64,000 nt of DNA, taken from contig NZ_CP040695.2 in NCBI RefSeq assembly GCF_005954645.2, positions 1,488,001-1,552,000 of the forward strand, in the 5' to 3' direction. The position numbers were made by a program, and so were the translations under genes. Each line of letters opens with the position of its first letter. The first letter of the stretch is position 1. This stretch comes from Nocardioides sp. S-1144. Lineage in GTDB: Bacteria; Actinomycetota; Actinomycetes; Propionibacteriales; Nocardioidaceae. The notes under the pieces were generated by a model. It had not been told where the DNA came from. It did not search any database and worked only from the letters and a program-made list of their open reading frames with translations. Positions 48,050-56,267 of this stretch are shown here, in pieces.

Positions 48050-49207
48050 ATGTCGCGCGCCCGTCAGCAGCTGTTCGTGCACGTCGGGATGCAGAAGACC
48101 GGCACCTCCTACCTGCAGGACGCGATGCTGCGCAGCAGCGACCGGCTCGCCGCGGCCGGCACGGACCTGGTGCCCCCGACCAAGCGCGAGTGCTTCGACC
48201 TGATGGTCGTGCTGCGCGACCGCTACGAGGGACGTCGTGACCCGGCCACCGACCGGGCCACCCTCGAGCGGTTCGCCAAGCGGCTCGCGCGGGCCGGCGG
48301 GGAGCGGGCGGTCTACAGCCAGGAGTCGCTGGCCGGGGCCGGTCCGCGCCAGATCGCCCGCCTGCTCGAGCTCTGCGGCGAGCGCGAGGTGCACGTCGTC
48401 GTCACGGTCCGCGACCTCGCCCGCCAGCTGTCCTCGTCGTGGCAGCAGGAGCTGAAGGCCGGCAGCACCGTCGACCTCCCGGCCTACCTGCGCCAGCTGC
48501 GCCGCGCCCAGCGCGCCGGCAAGGGCGGGCACCCGTGGATCCACCTCGACCCGGCCCTGGTGCTGTCGCGGTGGGCGGAGGTGGTGCCGGCCGAGCGGCT
48601 GCACGTGGTGACCGTCCCGCCGAGCGGGGCCCCGACCACCGAGCTGCTGGAGCGCTTCGCCCGCGCCGTCGGCTTCGACCCGGCGCACGTCGAGCCGGAG
48701 GACCGGCCCAGCAACTCCAGCCTCGGTCTCGTCCAGGCCGAGGTGCTGCGCCGCGTCAACGCCGAGCTGCCCGCCGAGGTGCACCGCCGGTGGATCTACG
48801 CCGAGGTGGTCAAGCGGGGCTTCAGCGCCGGCGTCCTGGTGCGCCAGCAGCCCCGCAAGATCCTGGTGCCCCGGCGCTTCGAGGCGTGGTGCGACGAGGT
48901 CACCGCGGCGCAGCGCGCGGCGTTCGAGACCGGCGGCTACGCGCTCGAGGGCTCGCTCGACGACCTCGCGTGCCCCCGCGAGGCGTTCACCGACGAGCCG
49001 GTGGTCGCGCTGGAGGAGGAGGTGGCCACGGCCTCCGTCGCCGCGCTGGCCACCATCCTCACCCGGCGCGGCGAGGAGGTGGCGCGCGTCCGCGACGGCC
49101 GGATCGGCGCGGGCCCCGTGCCCGACCGCGACCCGCTGTCGGGCGCCCACGACACCGACGACCCGACCGGGGTGGTCGGCCGGATCCGGCGCCGGATCGG
49201 CCGGTGA
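48050..49207 (+). CDS. Sulfotransferase-like protein 2
   Basis: 385 residues. 5'-phosphosulfate loop FVHVGMQKTGTSYLQD near residues 9-24; 3' motif VRDLARQLSSSWQQELKAG near 120, with the expected serine in place, making this one of the better candidates for an active enzyme. Later it has FARAVGFDPAHVEPEDRPSNSSLGLVQAEVLRRVN, a block shared with sulfotransferases 1 and 3 (NSSMGVAQAETLRRIN, NESLGVAQIAVMRHV). C-terminus charged and probably disordered. Follows the EEP/PLD fusion gene by 48 bases. ATG 48050 chosen from the -10 box spacing. Confidence 0.75.
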   Translation: MSRARQQLFVHVGMQKTGTSYLQDAMLRSSDRLAAAGTDLVPPTKRECFDLMVVLRDRYEGRRDPATDRATLERFAKRLARAGGERAVYSQESLAGAGPRQIARLLELCGEREVHVVVTVRDLARQLSSSWQQELKAGSTVDLPAYLRQLRRAQRAGKGGHPWIHLDPALVLSRWAEVVPAERLHVVTVPPSGAPTTELLERFARAVGFDPAHVEPEDRPSNSSLGLVQAEVLRRVNAELPAEVHRRWIYAEVVKRGFSAGVLVRQQPRKILVPRRFEAWCDEVTAAQRAAFETGGYALEGSLDDLACPREAFTDEPVVALEEEVATASVAALATILTRRGEEVARVRDGRIGAGPVPDRDPLSGAHDTDDPTGVVGRIRRRIGR

Positions 49208-49334
49208 CCCGACCCGTGGGCGACACCGGCCCGACGCCGGCCGTTCGCCGGTCCCCACTAGGGTCGGCGTGCCGTCGCTCCCGTCCGGAAGGTCACCGCA
49301 TGCCAGCCACCCGCCCGCCGAGGAGCGCGACGCG

Positions 49335-50609
49335 ATGACCTCCCCGACGAGCGAGGTCGAGGACACCGCGGCCGACGCCTCCGTCGAGGTCGAGGCCGCG
49401 CCCGAGCCGACCCGCCGGCTGTTCCTGCACATCGGCCTGCCCAAGAGCGGCTCGACGTTCCTGCAGTCGCTGCTCGGCGAGAACCGCGGCCTGCTGCGCG
49501 AGCACGGGTTCACCTACCCCTACGTGCGCCAGGAGGGGATGTTCCACGCGGCCCTCGAGATGGCCGGCAACCCCACCCAGTGGGGCGTGGACCGCGACCG
49601 GGTCGAGGGCACCTTCGACCACCTGGTGCGGCGCGGCCGGCGGCTCGGGGGCGACGTCGTCCTGAGCCACGAGATCTTCAGCGCCGCCAACGGCACCCAG
49701 GCCAAGGCGATCCTCGACCGGGTGCCCGACTACGAGGTGCACCTGGTCATCACGGTCCGCAACCTCGCGCAGACCCTCACCGCCCAGTGGCAGGAGCGGG
49801 TCAAGAACGGCCACGACCAGTCCTTCGCCTCCTTCGCCGACGACATCCTCGCCGGCGTCCCCGACGAGATGGACGACGACATGGTCGGGTTTTGGCGCGG
49901 CCAGAACCTGCTGTGGGTCATCAAGCGGTGGAAGCGGTTCCTGCCACCCGACCGGATCCACCTGGTCGTGACGCCGCCCGGCGGCACCGGTCCCGACGTC
50001 CTCTGGCGCCGGTTCTGCTCGGCCATCGGGATCCCGTCCGACCTCGTCGACGTCGCGAGCACGCCGCGGCACAACGAGTCGCTCGGCGTCGCCCAGATCG
50101 CGGTGATGCGGCACGTGCTGGCCGGCCTGGAGGAGATCGGGGAGGCCGAGGACAACCGCCTCGAGCAGCCCTGGTACTCGGTGGTCGCCAAGCGCTGGTT
50201 CGCCCAGACGGTGCTCAGCGCCGCGCGCTCGGGCAAGCCCCAGGCGCCGGCCGCGGTCGGTGACCGGCTGGTCGACGTGACGCGGCACTGGATCGAGGTC
50301 GTCGAGCGGGTCGGCTACCCGGTGCACGGCGACCTCGCGGAGCTGTTCCCGGGCGACGCCGCCCCCGACGCGCGGCACCCCGACGACGTCGCCGTCGAGG
50401 ACATGTACGCCGGGCTGCCCCGGGTCCTCGCGCGGATGCTGCTGCACGTCCGCGACCTGCGCGTCGCCGTCCGGGACCGCGAGGTCGAGCTGGGCGAGCT
50501 GACCCGGGAGCGCGACGAGCTGGCCGCCCGGGTCGCGGAGCTCAGCGGCACCGTCGAGGAGCTGCAGGCCCAGCGCCGGCGCTGGCCGTTGCCGCCGCGG
50601 CGCGCGTGA
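49335..50609 (+). CDS. Sulfotransferase-like protein 3 with coiled-coil tail
   Basis: 424 residues from ATG 49335 (GAGGAG upstream); an in-frame GTG at 49269 is less likely. 5' loop FLHIGLPKSGSTFLQSLLG near residues 31-49. The 3' region VRNLAQTLTAQWQERVKNG has Ala where the PAPS-binding serine should be, so activity is less sure. The shared NESLGVAQ block is present. The last 60 residues (VRDREVELGELTRERDELAARVAELSGTVEELQAQ region) form a clear coiled coil, unlike the other four paralogues, and may mediate assembly. Confidence 0.75.
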   Translation: MTSPTSEVEDTAADASVEVEAAPEPTRRLFLHIGLPKSGSTFLQSLLGENRGLLREHGFTYPYVRQEGMFHAALEMAGNPTQWGVDRDRVEGTFDHLVRRGRRLGGDVVLSHEIFSAANGTQAKAILDRVPDYEVHLVITVRNLAQTLTAQWQERVKNGHDQSFASFADDILAGVPDEMDDDMVGFWRGQNLLWVIKRWKRFLPPDRIHLVVTPPGGTGPDVLWRRFCSAIGIPSDLVDVASTPRHNESLGVAQIAVMRHVLAGLEEIGEAEDNRLEQPWYSVVAKRWFAQTVLSAARSGKPQAPAAVGDRLVDVTRHWIEVVERVGYPVHGDLAELFPGDAAPDARHPDDVAVEDMYAGLPRVLARMLLHVRDLRVAVRDREVELGELTRERDELAARVAELSGTVEELQAQRRRWPLPPRRA

Positions 50610-50631
50610 CCCGGCCGCGCGCCCATACGCG

Positions 50632-51690
50632 CTAGGGCGCGTCGCCGGGGAAGACCGGCACGCAGACCTCGCCGTCGTCGACGAGCACCCGGTAGTCGGC
50701 GACCAGCGGGAGGTGGTCGGAGGCCCGGGTGGGCACCACGCGCACCGTCGTGGGCGTCACCTCGCCGCGCGTCCCGCTGCCGAAGAAGAGGTAGTCGATG
50801 CGGATCCGGGGGTTGCCCGACGACGCGGTGAACCCCGCGCCCGACCCCACGACGCTCCAGGTGTCGGTGAGCGTGCCGCGGAGGGGGGCGAGGGTGGGCG
50901 AGGAGGGGGAGGTGTTGAGGTCGCCGCCGAGGAAGACGGGGTTCGGGTCGGCCCGGATCGTGTCCATGGCCCGCCGCATCTGCGCCTCGCGCGCGCCGGG
51001 CGCGCCCGGCTCGAGGTGGGTGTTGTAGAAGCTCGTCGCGATGCCGTCGACGTCGATCGTCGCGTGCAGCAGACCGCGCTGCTGGGTCGACCCGGGGCGG
51101 GGGAGCGCGATGTTGACCGAGTCGGTGATCGGGTGGCGCGAGAGGATCGCGGTGCCGTAGAGGTTGGTCGGCGAGCGGCGCACGTTCGCACCGAACGCCC
51201 ACGACATGCCCAGGCGCTCGGCCAGCACGACCGGCATGTCGACGCCGTAGGTCCACGCGCGTCCCCGGTCGACCTCCTGGAGGAGGACGACGTCCGCCTC
51301 CAGCCGGGCGATCTCGTCGCTGATCCGGTCGAGCCGGCTGCCGCCCTCCCAGGGCCGGGCCGAGTGGATGTTGTAGGTGACGACCCGGAGGTCGACGCTC
51401 GACTCCTGCGGCACGCACACCGTCTGCGGCTCCCCGGGCGCCGTGGGCTGCAGGGTGCGCGTCCCCTCGGGCTCCGGCGGCGAGGTGGTCGTCGTCGGGA
51501 CCGAGGTGGACGCCGTCGTCGGGTCCACCGGCGAGCTCACCGAGCCGGCCGGGCTGGTGACCGCGGCGTCGGGCGCGTCGTCGTCCGGGGCCAGGACCAG
51601 GACGGCGAAGGCGCCGACGACGAGCAGCACCACGAGGGTGACGGTCGCGGGGGCCGCGGACCAGCTCTTCGGTTCCACCGGCCCTCGCAC
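50632..51690 (-). CDS. Membrane-anchored EEP-family phosphohydrolase 3
   Basis: 352 residues from GTG 51690. A helix at about residues 14-35 (VTLVVLLVVGAFAVLVLA) anchors it, a long S/T/P-rich linker follows, then the EEP domain: LRVVTYNIHSARPW, VVLLQEVDRG, YNTHLEPG, LGGDLNTSPSSPTL, RIDYLFFG, and ASDHLPLVADY. All metal and catalytic positions are present. It resembles the sphingomyelinase/phosphatase side of the family more than DNA exonucleases. Lies tail to tail with sulfotransferase 3 and head to head with sulfotransferase 4. Confidence 0.83.
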   Translation of the reverse strand: MRGPVEPKSWSAAPATVTLVVLLVVGAFAVLVLAPDDDAPDAAVTSPAGSVSSPVDPTTASTSVPTTTTSPPEPEGTRTLQPTAPGEPQTVCVPQESSVDLRVVTYNIHSARPWEGGSRLDRISDEIARLEADVVLLQEVDRGRAWTYGVDMPVVLAERLGMSWAFGANVRRSPTNLYGTAILSRHPITDSVNIALPRPGSTQQRGLLHATIDVDGIATSFYNTHLEPGAPGAREAQMRRAMDTIRADPNPVFLGGDLNTSPSSPTLAPLRGTLTDTWSVVGSGAGFTASSGNPRIRIDYLFFGSGTRGEVTPTTVRVVPTRASDHLPLVADYRVLVDDGEVCVPVFPGDAP

Positions 51691-51819
51691 TGCCTCTCGT
51701 CGTCGTCTCGTCGGGTCTGCGAGGCAGAACTGTACGGGGGGAGCCGGCACTCCCCGGACTGCTATCGTCGCCGAGGTTTCGCGCGAGCGCCCGCGACCGT
51801 CGAGGAGAACCGCACCAGC

Positions 51820-53049
51820 ATGTCAGCGAGCAGCACCGCGACCGGGTCGGCGCCGCGCCTGGTCCTCCACATCGGGGCGATGAAGACCGGCACGACCTTC
51901 GTCCAGGACCTCCTGATCGCCAACGCCGAGACCCTGGGCGGACTCGGGTGGTACGTCCCCGACCAGCGCGTGGTCGTGCGCGCCACCCGCGAGCTGCTGG
52001 CGCTGACCGACGCGGCCGTGGGCTCCTCGCGGGCCGGCGCGCCGCCGACCCTGGCCGACGCCCCGCGCTGGGTGGCCCTGATGGACGACGTCCGGGCCCG
52101 CACCGCGGAGCCGGGCTGCCACGGCGCGATCGTGTCGATGGAGTTCCTCAGCTACTCGAAGCGACCCGGCGTGCAGCGGGTGCTCGAGAGCACCCACGGG
52201 CTCGACCTGCACGTCGTGCTCACCGTCCGTGACGCCGTCCGGGCGCTGCCCTCGCAGTGGCAGAGCCTGGTCCGCAACGCCCACCGGAGCTCGTGGCCGG
52301 AGTTCGCGGCCGCGGCCCGGGTCCGCGGCAAGCGCCCGCCGCACCCGGGGACCCGGGCTTTCCGCCGCACCCAGGACGTGCCCCGGATGGTGCGCACCTG
52401 GGGTGAGTCGCTGACCCCGGACCGGTTCGCCGCGGTGACCGTGCCGGCCGGTGCGGGCCGCCCGCGCACGCTGCTGTGGGAGCGGTTCCTCGGCGTCGTC
52501 GGCATCGACGCCGCTCTCACCGACACCGACGCCGCCTTCGACAACCCGCAGCTCGGGTACGGCTCGTGCGACCTGCTCCGGCGGGTCAACGACGCCGGGC
52601 TCGCGGCCGAGCCCCCGAGCGCCTACCGCCGGGTGCTGCGCCGCCTGACCCACGACCGGCTGCTCGCGCTGCGCGAGCACGAGTCCCGGCCGCGCGTCGA
52701 CGCGGTCACGGCGGCCTTCGCCCTCGACCTCAACGCCCGCAGCCTGGCCGCGATCGCGAGGCACGCGACCCTCGTCGGGGAGGCCGGCGACCTGCCGGTC
52801 GCGCTCGCCCCCGACGCCGTCGTCGACCCCGGCGACGTCCCGGCGCAGGTCGCTGACGAGGAGGTGCGCCGCGCGGGTGACGCCCTGTTCGCCGGCGCGC
52901 TCGCCTGGTGCGAGGAGGAGGGGCTGCACCTGCCCGCCGAGCTCACCGCGCCGCTCCCGGACGACCTCGACGCCGCCGTCACCCAGGTCGCGACCGTGCT
53001 CGGCGTCGCGATCTCCGGAGACCCGGCGCACCGCCTGGACCGCTCCTGA
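51820..53049 (+). CDS. Sulfotransferase-like protein 4
   Basis: 409 residues. 5' loop VLHIGAMKTGTTFVQDLLI near residues 17-35 and 3' motif VRDAVRALPSQWQSLVRNA with the canonical serine, so PAPS binding is plausible. ATG 51820 is preceded by GAGGAG. TATCGT at 51763-51768 may be its -10 box. The C-terminal 100 residues are acidic and helical (PDDLDAAVTQVATVLGVAI). Divergent from EEP 3 and convergent with sulfotransferase 5. Confidence 0.74.
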   Translation: MSASSTATGSAPRLVLHIGAMKTGTTFVQDLLIANAETLGGLGWYVPDQRVVVRATRELLALTDAAVGSSRAGAPPTLADAPRWVALMDDVRARTAEPGCHGAIVSMEFLSYSKRPGVQRVLESTHGLDLHVVLTVRDAVRALPSQWQSLVRNAHRSSWPEFAAAARVRGKRPPHPGTRAFRRTQDVPRMVRTWGESLTPDRFAAVTVPAGAGRPRTLLWERFLGVVGIDAALTDTDAAFDNPQLGYGSCDLLRRVNDAGLAAEPPSAYRRVLRRLTHDRLLALREHESRPRVDAVTAAFALDLNARSLAAIARHATLVGEAGDLPVALAPDAVVDPGDVPAQVADEEVRRAGDALFAGALAWCEEEGLHLPAELTAPLPDDLDAAVTQVATVLGVAISGDPAHRLDRS

Positions 53050-53074
53050 CGGACCGGGCTGACGGACCCGGCTG

Positions 53075-54178
53075 CTAGGGCCGTCCCGGCTGCTGCTCGC
53101 GCCGGACGTCGGCGGCGCGGCGGGGCGCGGCGCCGGACTCCTCGCGCCGGCGGGCACGCAGCTGCATGACGGCCATGTCGGCGATGGTGCTGATCGCGGC
53201 CTCGGCGATCTCGTCGTCGCGCAGCTCGGGGAGCGGGCGGCCGGCGTCGGCGTCGGGCACCAGGGCGTCGAGGTCGCCGTGGGCGCGGATCCCGGCGTCG
53301 CGCACGGCGGCGACGTGGTCGTGGGCGACGTCGCGCAGCCACGCGACGGCGTCCGGCGGGACGGTGATGCGGGCACTGGCGCCGCGGGTGAGGGCGCCCC
53401 GGACGAGCCAGGTGCGCAGCCCGGGCACGTAGTCGGTCTCGTAGGAGGGGAGCCGGTTGCCCAGCGCGGCGTTCGCGCGGCGGTAGACCTCGGCCTCGGT
53501 GTAGCCCCACGACGCGTTGATGTCGTCGGTCGGCCAGCTCATCAGCGTCGGGTCGAAGCCCAGCAGCGCCCCGAAGTGCCGGTAGAGGCCGTCGGGGTCG
53601 GTGGCGCGGTCGGGCGTGACGACCACGTCGAGCCGGTCGGTGCCCACCACCGAGCCCCAGCGCTGCAGGGTGGCCGCGACGTCCTGGCGCTGCCAGAAGT
53701 GCTCGGCCCACGGGCCCTCGCGCGTGCGGAGCCGCTCCAGGAAGGTCGGGTAGTCCAGCGTCATCCGGTGCTTGAGGAACTGCTGCCACTCCGAGGGCAC
53801 CACCGAGGTGATCACCCGCACGCTCAGGACGACGCGGGTGTCGAGGCCGGCGTCGTCGGCGATGTCGACGAAGCGCTGGATGCGGTCGACCCGCGCCTCG
53901 CACAGGTCCTCGTTGGTGACGAGCAGGCGATCACCCGGGGTCCGGCGCAGCCGGCGCCCGATCCGGGCGACCCGTGCCTCGTCGAACGGCTCGGCGAACC
54001 CGCGGGCCGTGCGCCAGCCGAAGGGACGCAGGATCCCCTTCAGCGACTCGTCGCGGCTCAGGTACGGGAGGCCGATCCCGGCGGCCCCGAGCTGGGCGGC
54101 GGAGTCGAAGAGCCCCCGCTGCAGCGCCGAGGTCCCGGTCTTGCTGGCCCCGATGTGGAGGATCAGGTCGCGGCGCAT
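53075..54178 (-). CDS. Sulfotransferase-like protein 5
   Basis: 367 residues. 5' loop LILHIGASKTGTSALQRGL near residues 5-23, 3' motif VRVITSVVPSEWQQFLKHR with the serine in place. GLDTRVVLS and WGYTEAEVYRRANAAL match the order of blocks in the other paralogues. Start ATG 54178 is fixed by a TAGGGT box seven bases upstream. The C-terminus is arginine-rich. It marks the end of the accessory region and is divergent from the acyl-CoA dehydrogenase gene. Confidence 0.74.
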   Translation of the reverse strand: MRRDLILHIGASKTGTSALQRGLFDSAAQLGAAGIGLPYLSRDESLKGILRPFGWRTARGFAEPFDEARVARIGRRLRRTPGDRLLVTNEDLCEARVDRIQRFVDIADDAGLDTRVVLSVRVITSVVPSEWQQFLKHRMTLDYPTFLERLRTREGPWAEHFWQRQDVAATLQRWGSVVGTDRLDVVVTPDRATDPDGLYRHFGALLGFDPTLMSWPTDDINASWGYTEAEVYRRANAALGNRLPSYETDYVPGLRTWLVRGALTRGASARITVPPDAVAWLRDVAHDHVAAVRDAGIRAHGDLDALVPDADAGRPLPELRDDEIAEAAISTIADMAVMQLRARRREESGAAPRRAADVRREQQPGRP

Positions 54179-54185
54179 GGCCAGA

Positions 54186-54191
54186 ACCCTA
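54186..54191 (-). promoter_or_regulatory. -10 box TAGGGT for sulfotransferase 5
   Basis: On the minus strand TAGGGT ends seven bases before ATG 54178, a textbook leaderless spacing. Confidence 0.55.
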
Positions 54192-54257
54192 GAGGTTGTG
54201 ATCGTCGTCTCATCGAGGGCCGCCACCCGTCAGGAGGGGGGTGGCGTCGGTACATTG

Positions 54258-54277
54258 CCCTTACTGACCAGTAAGGG
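54258..54277. promoter_or_regulatory. TetR-type operator palindrome before the acyl-CoA dehydrogenase gene
   Basis: CCCTTACTG-AC-CAGTAAGGG has perfect nine-base arms and a two-base centre and ends 12 bases before the ATG, where it would cover the promoter or transcript start. The TTACTG/CAGTAA core is typical of TetR-family operators on fatty-acid genes. No TetR gene is in this window. Confidence 0.6.
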
Positions 54278-54289
54278 AGACACCGGGCG

Positions 54290-55495
54290 ATGCCGCGACT
54301 GTGCCAGACCGACGGACTGACCGACGACCAGGGCGAGATCCTCAAGGCGGTGCGCGTCTTCGTCGAGGAGAAGATCCTGCCGGTCGCCACGGAGCTCGAG
54401 CACGCCGACGAGTACCCCCAGGAGATCGTCGACGGGCTCAAGGAGCTGGGGATCTTCGGGCTGATGATCCCCGAGGAGTACGACGGCCTCGGCGAGTCGC
54501 TGCTGACCTACGCCCTGTGCGTGGAGGAGATCGCACGCGGCTGGATGAGCGTGTCCGGCGTGATCAACACCCACTTCATCGTGGCCTACATGCTGATGCA
54601 GCACGGCACCGAGGAGCAGAAGCGGAAGTACCTGCCGCGGATGGCCACCGGCGAGGTCCGCGGGGCGTTCTCGATGTCCGAGCCGGGCCTCGGCTCCGAC
54701 GTCGCCGCGATCAAGACCAAGGCCGTGCGCGACGGTGACGACTACGTGATCGACGGCCAGAAGATGTGGCTGACCAACGGCGGCACGTCGACCCTGGTCG
54801 CGACCCTGGTCAGGACCGACGAGGGCCACGCCGACGACGTGTCGGTCTACAAGCGGATGACGACGTTCCTGGTGGAGAAGGAGCCCGGCTTCGGCGAGAC
54901 CGCACCGGGGCTGACCATCCCGGGCAAGATCGACAAGATGGGCTACAAGGGCGTCGACACCACCGAGATGGTGCTCGAGGGCCACCGCGTGTCCGCCGAG
55001 CAGGTCCTCGGTGGCGAGCCCGGCCGGGGCTTCTACCAGATGATGGACGGCGTCGAGGTCGGCCGCGTCAACGTCGCCGCCCGTGCCTGCGGCATCGCCA
55101 ACCGGGCCTTCGAGCTCGCCATCGCCTATGCCCAGCAGCGCGAGACCTTCGGCAAGCCGATCGCGGAGCACCAGGCGATCCTGTTCCGGCTCGCGGAGAT
55201 GGCGACCAAGGTCGAGGCCTCGCACGCGATGATGGTCAAGGCCGCCCGGCTCAAGGACAAGGGTCAGCGCAACGACGTCGAGGCCGGGATGGCCAAGATG
55301 CTGGCCGCGGAGTACTGCAACGAGGTCGTCCAGGACTCCTTCCGGATCCACGGCGGCTACGGCTACTCCAAGGAGTACGAGATCGAGCGGCTCTACCGCG
55401 AGGCGGCGTTCATGCTCATCGGCGAGGGCACCAGCGACATCCAGAAGATGATCATCGGCCGCGCGCTGCTCAAGGACTACCAGCTCAAGGGCTGA
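54290..55495 (+). CDS. Acyl-CoA dehydrogenase
   Basis: 401 residues, full length. FAD enzyme that makes the trans-2-enoyl-CoA in beta-oxidation. Signature AFSMSEPGLGSDVAAIKTKA near residue 125, WLTNGG flavin-binding segment, RETFGKPIAEHQAILFRLAEM near 285, and GGYGYSKEYEIERLYREA near 360, where the catalytic base region ends in IGEGTSDIQKMIIGR. In this family the base is often Glu in the YEIERLYRE region. Substrate range cannot be told by eye. Probably repressed through the palindrome at 54258. Confidence 0.93.
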   Translation: MPRLCQTDGLTDDQGEILKAVRVFVEEKILPVATELEHADEYPQEIVDGLKELGIFGLMIPEEYDGLGESLLTYALCVEEIARGWMSVSGVINTHFIVAYMLMQHGTEEQKRKYLPRMATGEVRGAFSMSEPGLGSDVAAIKTKAVRDGDDYVIDGQKMWLTNGGTSTLVATLVRTDEGHADDVSVYKRMTTFLVEKEPGFGETAPGLTIPGKIDKMGYKGVDTTEMVLEGHRVSAEQVLGGEPGRGFYQMMDGVEVGRVNVAARACGIANRAFELAIAYAQQRETFGKPIAEHQAILFRLAEMATKVEASHAMMVKAARLKDKGQRNDVEAGMAKMLAAEYCNEVVQDSFRIHGGYGYSKEYEIERLYREAAFMLIGEGTSDIQKMIIGRALLKDYQLKG

Positions 55496-55509
55496 GCCCC
55501 CGCGTGGTT

Positions 55510-55530
55510 CGCGGACGCGCATCGTCCGCG
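55510..55530 (+). terminator. Hairpin after the acyl-CoA dehydrogenase gene
   Basis: CGCGGAC and GTCCGCG (seven pairs) around a GCGCATC loop, 15 bases past the stop and 20 before the next start. Short and without a U-run, so only a weak candidate. Confidence 0.35.
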
Positions 55531-55550
55531 GAGTCGGGGAGCATGGCGCC

Positions 55551-56234
55551 ATGGACACCGAGACGACCGACCTCACCCTCGACACCCCGGCCGGTGCGGC
55601 CGCCGCCCACCTCGCCGCACCCGTAGGCGCCGGCAGCGCGGGCCCGGGCGGCGGTGGCCCCGCCGTGCTGGTGCTGCACGCCTGGTGGGGGCTCAACGAC
55701 GACTTCCGCCGGTGGTGCGACGACCTCGCCGCGGCCGGGTTCACCGCACTGGCGCCCGACCTGTTCGGCGGCCGGGTGGCCACCACCGTCGACGAGGCCG
55801 ACGCGCTGCGCCGCACCGTGCCCCACGACACCGCCCGGGCGATCGTCGAGGCGGCGCGCGACGAGCTGCTGGCCCGCACCGGGCGGGACGCGGTCGCCGT
55901 CGTCGGCGCCTCGCTCGGCGCCGGCTGGGCGGTCGAGCTGGCCGAGGCCGATCCCGCGCACGTCGACGCCGTCGTCCTCTACTACGGCGCGGCCGAGGCC
56001 GAGTGGTCGAGGCTCCGGGCCCGGGTGCTGCACCACTTCGGGGACCGTGACGAGATGGACCCGCTCGAGTACGTCGAGCAGATGCAGCAGGCGATGGTCG
56101 ACGCCGGCCTCGACGCGACGCTGGAGGTCTACGCGGGCGCCGAGCACTGGTTCGCCGAGCCCGGGCGGCCCGAGCACCACCCGGAGCACGCGGCGACCGC
56201 CTGGGCGCGGACGGTGGCCTTCCTCGGGGGCTGA
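55551..56234 (+). CDS. Dienelactone hydrolase family protein
   Basis: 227 residues, alpha/beta hydrolase. VLVLHAWWGLNDDFRRWCDDLAAAGFTALAPDLFGG at residues 42-78 is the DLH start. The nucleophile elbow is VVGASLGAGWA near 120, with Ser where classic dienelactone hydrolases have Cys. The acid is in HHFGDRDEMDP and the His in YAGAEHWFAEPG. Substrate unknown; Ser suggests a general esterase. Same strand as the acyl-CoA dehydrogenase gene but with a hairpin between. Confidence 0.88.
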   Translation: MDTETTDLTLDTPAGAAAAHLAAPVGAGSAGPGGGGPAVLVLHAWWGLNDDFRRWCDDLAAAGFTALAPDLFGGRVATTVDEADALRRTVPHDTARAIVEAARDELLARTGRDAVAVVGASLGAGWAVELAEADPAHVDAVVLYYGAAEAEWSRLRARVLHHFGDRDEMDPLEYVEQMQQAMVDAGLDATLEVYAGAEHWFAEPGRPEHHPEHAATAWARTVAFLGG

Positions 56235-56267
56235 CCGCCGGGCACGCGGGCGTGCCAGGGTGGGCGG

